Assembly: GCA_019638455.1 (NCBI GenBank)
Contig: JAHBTU010000002.1
Coordinates: forward strand, 1,274,501-1,338,500
Reading direction: 5' to 3'
Length of the DNA: 64,000 nt
Source: Saprospiraceae bacterium
GTDB lineage: Bacteria > Bacteroidota > Bacteroidia > Chitinophagales > Saprospiraceae
Shown one piece after another: positions 26,131-34,470 of the stretch (its first letter is position 1; each line of letters begins with the position of its first letter). The notes under the pieces were generated by a model. That model saw nothing but the letters and a program-made list of their open reading frames with translations. It was not told the origin of the DNA and ran no database searches. The translations under genes and the position numbers were made by a program.

Positions 26131-27381
26131 ATGAAAAAACTACAGAATTCACTTCTGCTCCTACTCTTCCTCGCGGCCTTAGCCGCTTCCTGTGGTCGCA
26201 AAGAGAGCGGCCAATTGCTCGGCGTACAAGACAGGCCGAAATGGAAAGGCATCAATCCTTACGGTATGGTTTATGTCCCTTCCGGCACATTGCACATCGG
26301 CACGGGCGACGAAGACCTCAGCAGACAATTGGTGGCTCGTCCAAAGTCCATCTCCATTCAGGGCTTCTTTATGGACGACACCGAAATCACCAACAATGAG
26401 TATCGTCAATTTGTCCAGTGGGTCACCGACTCATTGGCGCATGAAGCGCTCCAACATTATGTTGAAGACGACAACAACACTGGCGATAGGCAGCGGATTG
26501 ATTGGGAAATGGACATTGACTGGGAAGACGAGGATGGCACCCTCGAAAATCTCTACTACCAAGGCAATGAGCGTTTTTCCGGCCGCAAAGAGATAGATGT
26601 CTCCAAGCTAGTGTTCGAGTATCAGTGGTACGACTGGCAACGCGCAGCACACGACCGCAACAGCAACCGCACCAGCCACATCCACAAAGAGAAAATCAAG
26701 ATTTACCCAGACACGTTGTGCTGGATTCGAGACTATGCTTACTCGTACAATGAGCCGATGACTCGGAACTATTTCTGGCACCCCGCTTTCGACGATTATC
26801 CCGTCGTGGGTGTCAATTGGAAAATGGCAAAAGCCTTCTGCTACTGGCGCAGCAAAATCTGGGATATGTACTCAGAGACAGAAGTCAATACGGAGGACTT
26901 CCGTCTGCCCACCGAACACGAGTGGGAATATGCCGCACGGGGCGGTCGCGCAGGCGCGCCATATCCTTGGGGCGCTTATTACACTCGCAACGCAAAAGGC
27001 TGCCTTTTGGCTAATTTCAAGCCCGGACGTGGCAACTATCCAGAAGATGGAGGTCTTTACACGGTGAAAGCTGATGCCTACTACCCGAATGATTACGGGC
27101 TGTATTGCATGGCAGGCAACGTAGCCGAATGGACTGAAACGGCTTATTATGAGAACGCTTACTCGTTCGTTCACGATTTGAACCCGGACATTCGCTATGA
27201 CGCGAAAGATGAAGATAACCCAACCGATAAGCGTAAAGTGATTCGCGGCGGCTCTTGGAAAGACGTTGCTTTCTTCCTCCGCACAGGCACTCGCGCTTGG
27301 GAATATCAAGACACCACGAAATGCTACATCGGCTTCCGTTGTGTCCTTACTTTCCTCGGTCGTTCCATCAACGACTTCTAA
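26131..27381 (+). CDS. gldK: Type IX secretion/gliding lipoprotein GldK
   Basis: A 416-residue lipoprotein: signal sequence and lipobox LAASC (Cys about 21), then a formylglycine-generating-enzyme/sulfatase-modifying fold (about 45-410) with the typical FMDDTEITNNEYRQF, PVVGVNWKMAKAFCYWRSK, RLPTEHEWEYAARGGRAGAPYPWG, GNVAEWTETAYY, VIRGGSWKD and GFRCVLT. GldK forms, with GldN, the periplasmic ring attached to the outer membrane around the GldLM motor. The start giving MKKLQNSLLL follows from the signal peptide. It is the first gene of the gldKLMN cluster. Confidence 0.96.
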   Translation: MKKLQNSLLLLLFLAALAASCGRKESGQLLGVQDRPKWKGINPYGMVYVPSGTLHIGTGDEDLSRQLVARPKSISIQGFFMDDTEITNNEYRQFVQWVTDSLAHEALQHYVEDDNNTGDRQRIDWEMDIDWEDEDGTLENLYYQGNERFSGRKEIDVSKLVFEYQWYDWQRAAHDRNSNRTSHIHKEKIKIYPDTLCWIRDYAYSYNEPMTRNYFWHPAFDDYPVVGVNWKMAKAFCYWRSKIWDMYSETEVNTEDFRLPTEHEWEYAARGGRAGAPYPWGAYYTRNAKGCLLANFKPGRGNYPEDGGLYTVKADAYYPNDYGLYCMAGNVAEWTETAYYENAYSFVHDLNPDIRYDAKDEDNPTDKRKVIRGGSWKDVAFFLRTGTRAWEYQDTTKCYIGFRCVLTFLGRSINDF

Positions 27382-27395
27382 TCAACGAGGGCAGC

Positions 27396-27472
27396 ACAAA
27401 GGGCAAAAAGCAAGAAAAAAACGCAAACAACAAAATTTATGTGCGGTTCTTGCGTTTTGCCCTTTGTTTTTC
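27396..27472 (+). terminator. Terminator-like stem-loop between gldK and gldL
   Basis: ACAAAGGGCAAAA (27396-27408) pairs perfectly with TTTTGCCCTTTGT (27455-27467), and the inner AACGCAA/TTGCGTT also pair. A TTTT run follows. It lies 15 bases past the gldK stop, so it may terminate or attenuate transcription before gldL. It explains part of the 342-base gap, the rest of which shows no gene. Confidence 0.55.
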
Positions 27473-27641
27473 AGACACTTATGCGAGAGCAAACGCTTCC
27501 CTCATTTTTATTCCAGAACATATCAAATCAGTCAGGGGAAATCGAAATCTGCCTTTCTGCTGTTTGCTAATTGCGGACAGTTTTGGAAAGAAGTTTTCAC
27601 GTTGCCCCAAGTTTTCATCGAATAAGTTTTGAGGCGATTAC

Positions 27642-27649
27642 TACTTTTG
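27642..27649 (+). promoter_or_regulatory. Candidate -7 box (TACTTTTG) upstream of gldL
   Basis: An exact match to TAnnTTTG lies 74 bases upstream of the gldL ATG and downstream of the stem-loop after gldK. No TTG sits at the ideal distance, so only the -7 part is supported. With the terminator-like hairpin it suggests that gldLMN can be transcribed separately from gldK. Confidence 0.35.
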
Positions 27650-27723
27650 CGTCGTTTTTCGCTAAAACTCTTTTCACAAGTTCAAGGATTAACCTTTCGT
27701 AAACTGCTAAAAGTTTAAAAACA

Positions 27724-28317
27724 ATGAGTTTCGTCAAGACCAAGTCTTTCAAGTACTTCAAGAACCTTCTCATCGGTATTGGTGCTTCCATCGTGCTTAT
27801 GGGCGCTCTTTTCAAATTGGAAAGCTGGCCCTACGCATCCGAACTGCTTATCGTGGGTCTGACCACAGAGGCGATTATCTTCCTCTTTCTTGGCCTTATC
27901 GGCCCAGAGCCAGACTTCTACTGGCAAAAGTTGTACCCCGGCCTCGATGACTATCACGCTCATCTTCAGCCTTTGACGGCTGGCCCCACCAACAACGTTC
28001 CCGAAGTAGCTCCCCTGCACGGCGACGTGGTAGAGCGTCAGCTCGGTGGCATGTTGACAGAATTGCAATCCATGTCTAAAAGCATGGCAGCATTGAAATC
28101 GTTGCAAGAAGTTGATTTCTCGGGCACTTCCGAGCAAATCAAGAGCATGAGCAACTTCTACACGAAGATGAATGAAGCGATGTCTGACATGGCCAAGTCC
28201 GCAGAAGACGTAAAATCTTACAAAGACCAGTTGACCGCCTTGAATAAAAATCTTGGCTCGCTCAACACTGTGTACGGCAATATGCTGGCTGCAATGGCCA
28301 ACATCGGTCGCCAGTAA
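27724..28317 (+). CDS. gldL: Type IX secretion/gliding motor protein GldL
   Basis: A 197-residue inner-membrane protein with two N-terminal helices (about 13-35 and 38-58) and the GldL signature FKLESWPYASELLIVGLTTEAIIFLFLGLIGPEPDFYWQKLYPGLDDY. The Lys-Glu pair inside the first hairpin (LFKLESW) and the Glu in the second helix (TTEA) are the charged membrane residues implicated in proton flow. The C-terminal half is a cytoplasmic coiled coil. GldL pentamers surround GldM dimers and form the motor powering type IX secretion and gliding. Confidence 0.96.
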   Translation: MSFVKTKSFKYFKNLLIGIGASIVLMGALFKLESWPYASELLIVGLTTEAIIFLFLGLIGPEPDFYWQKLYPGLDDYHAHLQPLTAGPTNNVPEVAPLHGDVVERQLGGMLTELQSMSKSMAALKSLQEVDFSGTSEQIKSMSNFYTKMNEAMSDMAKSAEDVKSYKDQLTALNKNLGSLNTVYGNMLAAMANIGRQ

Positions 28318-28402
28318 AATGAGGGTGGTGGGTACTTCGAATCCTGATTGTTCCCGCCTCATCTTTAACCAACAACGCTCACAATCAAAAAAGTAAAGAC
28401 TT

Positions 28403-29926
28403 ATGTCAATACCAAAGGAGCCGCGGCAGCTGATGATCAACCTTATGTATCTGGTGTTGACCGCGCTACTGGCACTCAACGTGTCTGCCGAGGTAATGAA
28501 TGCCTTCTTCTCTTTGGACAAAGGGATGAAAACAAGTGGTGACATTGTGGACAACAACAACAATGCGATGCTCACGGGCATTTCCGCCACCGCTTCTGCT
28601 TATCCAACAGAAAAGAACAAGGAATTGGAATCAAAAGCCAACGAAGCACAGCGCATCGGTCAAGATTTCGTCAAATACATTGACGGTGTCCGGGCAAAAC
28701 TTTTTGATGTCGCCAAAGGCCCGTCCAAGGCAGACCCAACCATTCCGCAAGATATTCGCAACAAAGACGTGACAACCAACCTCTTCATCAATGAAGGTCT
28801 TGGCAGTGAAATCGAAGCGAAAATCAAGGAGACCCGTGAAAAACTGCTCGCCCTTACTGGCAATGACCCAGAGGTAGCAAAGAGCCTGCCGCTCAACGTA
28901 GAGCCATTGCCAGAAAATACCAAAATGAAAAACTGGGCAGAACTTAAGTTCAAGCAAATGCCGGTTGCAGCATGTTTCCCGCTCTTGGGCAAAATGCAAA
29001 CCGATGCCAAGAGCTCGACTTCTGCCATTATGAACTGGGCAGCCGACCAGATGGGTAAAGTTGAAATCAAATTCGACGCATTCCAGCCTGCTGTCTCTGC
29101 CGAAAAAAGCTACGTCATCCAAGGCGAAAAATACGCAGCCGACATCTTCTTGAGCGCGTACAGCACTTCTGCCGACAACGTGAGCATCTCTGTGAATGGC
29201 AGTTCATTGCCAGTAAAAGAAGGTCTTGCTCACTTTGAGACCACAGCCAGCGGTCTGGGTGAAAAAACGTACAGCGTCAGCATCAACGTTAAAAACCCGC
29301 TCACGGGCGACGTGAAGAACTACACCAAGCAATTCAAGTATGAAGTCGGTCAGCGTTCCATTGCTGTCCAGTTGGACAAAATGAACGTGTTCTACATTGG
29401 CGTGGAAAACCCGATTTCCGTCTCTGCCGCGGGTGTTTCTTCCAACGACCTCAGAGTGAGTGGTTCAGGTGTGAGCGTCGCAAGCAAAGGTGGAGGTCAC
29501 TATATCGTGACCGCTACCACCCCTACCAACGATGCATCCATCACGGTATCCGCTCCGGGAGTCTCCCAAACGTTCAAGTATCGCGTGAAGCGTATTCCTG
29601 ACCCCGTTCCGATGCTTGGCGCACGCCACCGCAGCAAGTCCATGGGCAATGGCGAGTTCAAAGCTCAAAGCTTTGTTGATGCTGTGTTGGAAAACTTCGA
29701 CTTTGAGGCTCGTTGCGAAATTGTCGGTTTTGAGGTCACTTATCTGCCTAAGCGTCAAGACCCAATCAGCCGCGTAAATGGTGGCAAACGTTTTACTGGT
29801 GACGTACAAGGTTTGGTGAATCAGGCCAAACCCGGCGACAGCTATTTCTTCGACGACATCAAGTGCAAATGCCCAGGCGATGCCGCTGCTCGTAACATCG
29901 GTGGTCTTGCCTTCAAGATTCAGTAA
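28403..29926 (+). CDS. gldM: Type IX secretion/gliding motor protein GldM
   Basis: A 507-residue protein with one N-terminal membrane helix (about 11-32; MINLMYLVLTALLALNVSAEVMNAF), through which it sits in the GldL ring, then a long periplasmic part of helical and Ig-like domains. YLVLTALLALNVS contains the strongly conserved membrane sequence; KKREPRQLMINLMYLV-like N-termini are typical. The C-terminal domain (YLPKRQDPISRVNGGKRFTG...) contacts the GldKN ring. Length and order fit the family. Confidence 0.96.
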   Translation: MSIPKEPRQLMINLMYLVLTALLALNVSAEVMNAFFSLDKGMKTSGDIVDNNNNAMLTGISATASAYPTEKNKELESKANEAQRIGQDFVKYIDGVRAKLFDVAKGPSKADPTIPQDIRNKDVTTNLFINEGLGSEIEAKIKETREKLLALTGNDPEVAKSLPLNVEPLPENTKMKNWAELKFKQMPVAACFPLLGKMQTDAKSSTSAIMNWAADQMGKVEIKFDAFQPAVSAEKSYVIQGEKYAADIFLSAYSTSADNVSISVNGSSLPVKEGLAHFETTASGLGEKTYSVSINVKNPLTGDVKNYTKQFKYEVGQRSIAVQLDKMNVFYIGVENPISVSAAGVSSNDLRVSGSGVSVASKGGGHYIVTATTPTNDASITVSAPGVSQTFKYRVKRIPDPVPMLGARHRSKSMGNGEFKAQSFVDAVLENFDFEARCEIVGFEVTYLPKRQDPISRVNGGKRFTGDVQGLVNQAKPGDSYFFDDIKCKCPGDAAARNIGGLAFKIQ

Positions 29927-29930
29927 AGTA

Positions 29931-29974
29931 AATTGGCTTCAGTCGTATCTTGAAGGATAGGGCTGAAGCCAGTT
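29931..29974. repeat. Hairpin between gldM and gldN
   Basis: TGGCTTCAG (29934-29942) pairs with CTGAAGCCA (29963-29971), with two further imperfect pairs outside. No T run follows. It may protect the upstream gldM message or set the gldM/gldN ratio. Confidence 0.5.
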
Positions 29975-30020
29975 AAATTGCTAAACACATCATCTGCTAA
30001 TCAACCCACCTCTGCGAGTC

Positions 30021-30902
30021 ATGCAAACTTTAATTAAATGGACTTGCCTGTGCCTGCTGACGCTCCTTTCGACGACCGTTCTGCACGCTCAGTATCCCGA
30101 AGAAATCGAAGTGAACACCGAAGAAGTAACCATGGAAGACCCGAGCGATGCTCCGCTCGACGAAGTGGTGAAAAAAGACATCATGCAGCAGCGCCGCGTG
30201 TTGGCCTATCAACCCGTGCGCGAGAGCGACATCTTCTGGGAGAAACGGATATGGCGCATCATTGACGTGCGCGAAAAAATGAACCTTCCTTTCGCATACC
30301 CAGAGGAGCCTTTCTTCAAGCTGCTATCCGATGCCGCTACGAAGGGTGATTTGCCGGTGTATGCTATTGACGGGACGGACAAGTTCAATAAGCGCATGAG
30401 TACCGACGACGTACTTTCCATGCTGTCCAAAACAGACACGGTTGTCACTTTTGACCCAGAAACTTACGAGGAAAAAGTGCAAATCGTCCGCAACGACATC
30501 AACTGGGAAGACGTGAAGCGTTTCCGCGTGAAGGAGGTGTGGTTCTTTGACAAAGAGACCTCCACGCTCCAAGTGCGTATTCTTGGCATTGCCCCTTTGA
30601 TTGACGTGAAAGACAACGAGGGCAATTTCCGCTTCGAAAAGCCGATGTTCTGGGTTTACTATCCCCATGCTCGCGAGTTGTTTGCTCGCCACCGCGTGTT
30701 CACGATGGGCGGCAACACCAACGCCACTATCTCGTGGGAAGACCTCTTTGAAATGCGCTATTTCGCTAGCTATATCTACAAAGAGTCGAACGTCTATGAC
30801 CGCAAATTGGAACAGTACCTCCAAGGGGTTGACCTGTTGATGGAATCCGAAAAAATCAAAAACGAGATTTTCAACTTCGAGCACGACCTCTGGCAGTATT
30901 GA
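30021..30902 (+). CDS. gldN: Type IX secretion/gliding ring protein GldN
   Basis: A 293-residue periplasmic protein with a signal peptide (about 1-24) and the GldN/PorN core: VLAYQPVRESDIFWEKRIWRIIDVREKMNLPFAYPEEPFFKLL, YAIDGTDKFNKRMSTDDV, VKRFRVKEVWFFDKETSTLQVRILGIAPLIDV and FWVYYPHARELFARHRVFTMGGNTNATISWEDLFEMRYFASYIYKESNVYDR. GldN associates with GldK in the outer-membrane-associated ring. It ends the cluster; a strong terminator follows. Confidence 0.96.
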   Translation: MQTLIKWTCLCLLTLLSTTVLHAQYPEEIEVNTEEVTMEDPSDAPLDEVVKKDIMQQRRVLAYQPVRESDIFWEKRIWRIIDVREKMNLPFAYPEEPFFKLLSDAATKGDLPVYAIDGTDKFNKRMSTDDVLSMLSKTDTVVTFDPETYEEKVQIVRNDINWEDVKRFRVKEVWFFDKETSTLQVRILGIAPLIDVKDNEGNFRFEKPMFWVYYPHARELFARHRVFTMGGNTNATISWEDLFEMRYFASYIYKESNVYDRKLEQYLQGVDLLMESEKIKNEIFNFEHDLWQY

Positions 30903-30937
30903 CACAATGGCCATGAGCCAAACACTATGAATAAAGC

Positions 30938-30976
30938 AACGGGGCTTGGTCAAATTCGACCAAGCCCCGTTCTGTT
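30938..30976 (+). terminator. Rho-independent terminator after gldN
   Basis: AACGGGGCTTGGTC and GACCAAGCCCCGTT form a perfect 14-bp stem with a 6-nt loop, followed by CTGTTTG. It lies between the convergent gldN and Smr-protein genes and may work for both strands. Confidence 0.8.
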
Positions 30977-30989
30977 TGATGGCGATGCT

Positions 30990-32036
30990 TCAATCCAACA
31001 CTACTTCTGTAGCTCCGTAGCCGTACTTGTGGTGGTATTCGTTCTTGAACTTTGCCACATGAGGATGTGCTCGCAGATGCGCTGCGATGGCCTCGCGCAG
31101 TTTTCCTTCACCCACGCCATGAATCACAAAAATGCGCGGCACGCCGAGCCGCACGGCTTTGTCCAAAAATCGCTCGAAGTGAAGCATTTGAATACGCAAA
31201 ATCTCCCCCTTGTCGAGACGAGCGTGGCCGTTCAACAGCTGTTCGATATGCAAATCAATCTCAGGAATGAAATTGGCGAACTCCTCCACATTGTAAGCGC
31301 TATAAGGGGACGAGTGGCGGTGTTGAAACGGCTTTGGCTTCGTGGCTTTTTGCTGGGTGTAGTCCTTCAAGCTGTCAGTAGCCGACTTTTGTGGTTCGAA
31401 GGCATTGAGCAGTAGGAAATGATGGGCAAGCAGGTTCAGAATCGGTACGGTTTGCGCGTTGTTGAAAAATTGTTTTGGACGAATTTTCAAATCATTTTGA
31501 AGCGGTTCGTCCAGCCCTGCGGTAGTGATGCGACGCACAGTGATGGCTGCTTCCAATGAGTCATTCAGGTCGTCGAGCAGCACATCACCCAATTCGAGCG
31601 CCGTTTGTGCCCCTATTTTATCGTCTATGGCCAATACGTCCCGAGAAGCCGTGAAAAGGTCGAGCTCCAAGAGGAATTCATAACTGGTGTCGTTGATGAG
31701 CCAAGCCTTGTATCGTGTCACACTCTCGTCGCGCCCCGGCATAGGCTCAAAGGCGAGTTGCAAGCCTTTGGGTTTCAGAATGTGATACTGCGCGGTGAGT
31801 CTTCGTCGGGGCGGCGGCTCTGGTTTTTTCACCCCGCTGCTTGGTATGGATTTTGCCGATGTGGATACCGTTTCCGCTTCTTCATTTCTTATCAAATCCT
31901 CTTCAAAAGCAGGTATTTCCAAATCGGGGTCATTGTTGAGCCTTACCTGCAACATGCCTTCGCCCAGTAGCGCCGTAACGGTGCCACCCTCCCCTGTGTA
32001 GCGAAAACGAACTTTTGTGCCAATGGCGAAAAGCAT
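30990..32036 (-). CDS. Smr/MutS2-type endonuclease-domain protein (DUF2027)
   Basis: A 348-residue protein. The N-terminal part (about 1-60) is a small SH3-like/DUF2027 module (GTKVRFRYTGEGGTVTALLGEGMLQVRL); the middle (about 80-230) is the DUF2027 beta domain; the C-terminal about 85 residues are an Smr domain with EIDLHIEQL and IFVIHGVGEGKLREAIAAHLR. Smr domains in MutS2 and cytoplasmic proteins bind or nick branched DNA or cleave mRNA on stalled ribosomes. No MutS ATPase is present. This two-domain arrangement is typical of Bacteroidota. Confidence 0.88.
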   Translation of the reverse strand: MLFAIGTKVRFRYTGEGGTVTALLGEGMLQVRLNNDPDLEIPAFEEDLIRNEEAETVSTSAKSIPSSGVKKPEPPPRRRLTAQYHILKPKGLQLAFEPMPGRDESVTRYKAWLINDTSYEFLLELDLFTASRDVLAIDDKIGAQTALELGDVLLDDLNDSLEAAITVRRITTAGLDEPLQNDLKIRPKQFFNNAQTVPILNLLAHHFLLLNAFEPQKSATDSLKDYTQQKATKPKPFQHRHSSPYSAYNVEEFANFIPEIDLHIEQLLNGHARLDKGEILRIQMLHFERFLDKAVRLGVPRIFVIHGVGEGKLREAIAAHLRAHPHVAKFKNEYHHKYGYGATEVVLD

Positions 32037-32056
32037 GGTACTAATCTCTTAAACTG

Positions 32057-33316
32057 ATGCCGAAAGGCGACACTTCGATGACTGTGGAAAAAGATAATTT
32101 TTTGTCCGCAAAAATAATAGCTGCTCCTGAAACGAACATCTCTCAACAAGGTTCGGAAAAGGTGGCGGCAACTCATCCCGACAGATACCTCTCCGTTGAT
32201 TTTTATCGAGGGCTTGTGGTGACATTAATGATTTTGGTGAACTCGCCGGGGTCTGTGCGATATGCGTATGCGCCTCTTCAACATGCTAAATGGTTTGGCT
32301 GCACTTTGGCTGATATAGTGTTTCCATCTTTTCTCTTCATTGTGGGAGTGGCTTCATGGTTTTCCTTTGCGAAATACAACCGCCAATGGTCTGCCTCGGT
32401 GGGGTACAAAATTTTGAAACGTGTGTTGTTGATTTTTATCGTTGGGCTGGTGCTCAATAAATTTCCTGTCTTTTGGAAAGAGCTTGACCACTGGCGCGTC
32501 ATGGGCGTGTTGCAGCGGATTGCATTGAGTTATGGCTTGGCGGCGGTGCTCGTGCTGACGCTGAGTTGGCGGGCGTTGATACCCGTCACCATCGGCATAC
32601 TGTTGCTCTACTGGGGGCTGCTCAACTGGTTTGTGACGCCGGGAGGCGACCCTTATGGGCAAAACACCAATGCGATGTTGGTGCTTGACCGATGGATTTA
32701 TGGCGTGGAAATAGAGGCAGCAGAGGAAATTGACCAGTTCCTGTTTGGTGAACATTATCATTTTCGCGGACATGGTTTTCATTTTGACTCGGAGGGTTTG
32801 TTGGGCACGCTGCCTTCCGTGGCGACGGTGATTTTAGGGTGGCTTAGTGCTTCGTTGTTGTCGCGTTTCGATGAGCGAAAGGATGTCTTGCTTCGCAACC
32901 TGCTTGCGTTGGGCGTCTTTTGCGGGTTTTTGGGACTTGCGTGGGACGTGTTTTTCCCTATCAGCAAAAAACTGTGGACCAGTTCGTATGTGCTCTACGC
33001 GGGAGGGATTTCCATCATTCTGCTGGCAGCTTGCGTTTGGCTGATTGATGTGAGAAAATGGCGCAAAGGCATCGTTTTTTTTCTCGTTTTTGGTGCCAAC
33101 CCGCTGTTCGCTTTTGTCATGTCAGAGGGTATCTTGCAGACGCTCGGGTACGTCCAAACCAGCGAGGGCAATGCGCACGATTGGCTTTTCAATCACTCGT
33201 TCAGGCACATAGAAAATGGCGAGTTTGGCTCTTTGTTGTTCGCCATGAGTTTCACGTTCTGTTGTTGGTTGGTTTGTCGGTGGCTTTATGTGCGGCGTAT
33301 TTTTATCAAGCTTTGA
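32057..33316 (+). CDS. DUF5009/HGSNAT-type acyltransferase membrane protein
   Basis: A 419-residue protein with about ten membrane helices. The conserved start YLSVDFYRGLVVTLMILVNSPGSVRYAYAPLQHAKWFGCTLADIVFPSFLFIVGVASWFSF carries the D-x-x-R-G and nearby His of the heparan-alpha-glucosaminide N-acetyltransferase-like family (DUF1624/DUF5009), thought to pass acetyl groups across the membrane to sugars. PEG- and GLLGTLPSVATVILGW segments also match. The start may be this ATG or one seven codons later. It diverges from the Smr gene, with 20 bases between starts. Confidence 0.85.
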   Translation: MPKGDTSMTVEKDNFLSAKIIAAPETNISQQGSEKVAATHPDRYLSVDFYRGLVVTLMILVNSPGSVRYAYAPLQHAKWFGCTLADIVFPSFLFIVGVASWFSFAKYNRQWSASVGYKILKRVLLIFIVGLVLNKFPVFWKELDHWRVMGVLQRIALSYGLAAVLVLTLSWRALIPVTIGILLLYWGLLNWFVTPGGDPYGQNTNAMLVLDRWIYGVEIEAAEEIDQFLFGEHYHFRGHGFHFDSEGLLGTLPSVATVILGWLSASLLSRFDERKDVLLRNLLALGVFCGFLGLAWDVFFPISKKLWTSSYVLYAGGISIILLAACVWLIDVRKWRKGIVFFLVFGANPLFAFVMSEGILQTLGYVQTSEGNAHDWLFNHSFRHIENGEFGSLLFAMSFTFCCWLVCRWLYVRRIFIKL

Positions 33317-33337
33317 GCAAAACGAGGAAAGCAGTAT

Positions 33338-34354
33338 TCAGCTGTTTTTTTGAAACCATTCGATTTCCTGTTCAAAATTCAAGTCGGGCCACGTTTGCCT
33401 AAGCTGTTCGATGGCCGCCAACTGCGATTGGGCAAATGCCCGATATTCGGCGGTGCTCGGGTGAAAAGGGCGGTGTCTGGCCGCTGAAGAGATTTTTCCG
33501 ATACGTTCATTCAAGCTTTTTGTTTGTGGCGAAAAAAAGGAGTTTGAAAAAAAATCCCAGATGTATTGAATGGCCACCTCGGATGGATGCACCATGTCGG
33601 CAGCGTAAAAACGATAATCGCGCAAATCGTCGAGCAACATCTCGTAAGCCGGGAAATAGTGCGCGTAGGGCAACCGCTGACATATCTCCTCACAAGCCAG
33701 CACCAGCGTGGCTTTGCTGCGTTGATTGGCCACCATGCCGCTTCGCAGATGTCGCACGGGGCTAACGGTCAGCACCACTTCCAAGGCCACGTTGCTGGAT
33801 TTCAGCTTTTGCAGTAGTTCGACAGTGCTGTGGACAATTTCGGGCACGGTGAGGCGACGTTCAGAAAAAAGCGCGGCAGGCATTTTGTGATTGTTGGCGA
33901 CGATGCGAGCAGATGCTTTCTTCCGGTGCGGTGCCGCGCTTGATTCTTTGAGCATGAAAACATCAGCCGTGCCGAAAGTGAGGAGCAAACGGGTCGTTTG
34001 TTGAAGAAAACCGACGGCTTCGGTATATGCCGCGTTGATGCCTGCCAGCATCTCGTCCTTGTCCGGCTTCGAGAATCGCCCGTGGTGCGCCCAACTATGC
34101 CACAGCCCCGCATATTCGAAGATATCCTTCTCCTGAAAAAACTGCCGGCCTGCGGCCAATCGTTCCAAGCTTTGCATCATGGAGCCGGGATTGTACACAA
34201 TGCCGAACGGATTGGTCAGGATGGGCAATTTGAACGCTGCCAAGCGCTCGCCGATATGCTCCGTGAAACAAGAACCGACGAGCATAATTCGGTCTTCGTG
34301 GCTGATTTGGAAGGGTGCTGGTTGCGCTTTCAGCGCCGTGCGAAAGGTCTCCAT
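33338..34354 (-). CDS. GSCFA-domain protein
   Basis: A 338-residue GSCFA protein. The name-giving motif appears as MLVGSCFTEHIGERL (about 24-38), followed by NPFGIVYNP, GLWHSWAHHGRFS, LLLTFGTADVF and VVLTVSPVRHLRSG, an SGNH-hydrolase-like arrangement (Gly-Ser-Cys block I, late D-x-x-H as ADMVHPSEVAIQYIWD). Members are predicted esterases of unknown substrate, very common in Bacteroidota. It is convergent with the acyltransferase gene and diverges from the unknown 441-aa gene. Confidence 0.9.
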   Translation of the reverse strand: METFRTALKAQPAPFQISHEDRIMLVGSCFTEHIGERLAAFKLPILTNPFGIVYNPGSMMQSLERLAAGRQFFQEKDIFEYAGLWHSWAHHGRFSKPDKDEMLAGINAAYTEAVGFLQQTTRLLLTFGTADVFMLKESSAAPHRKKASARIVANNHKMPAALFSERRLTVPEIVHSTVELLQKLKSSNVALEVVLTVSPVRHLRSGMVANQRSKATLVLACEEICQRLPYAHYFPAYEMLLDDLRDYRFYAADMVHPSEVAIQYIWDFFSNSFFSPQTKSLNERIGKISSAARHRPFHPSTAEYRAFAQSQLAAIEQLRQTWPDLNFEQEIEWFQKNS

Positions 34355-34470
34355 CTTTAAATGACGAACAATAATTTATCGGCAAACTTGCTACTTTTGG
34401 CGCTCATTTTCAACCCCACGCCACTGCTCAAAAAATGGAGCATGCGTGTTGAAAACCGAAACACCGCAGC

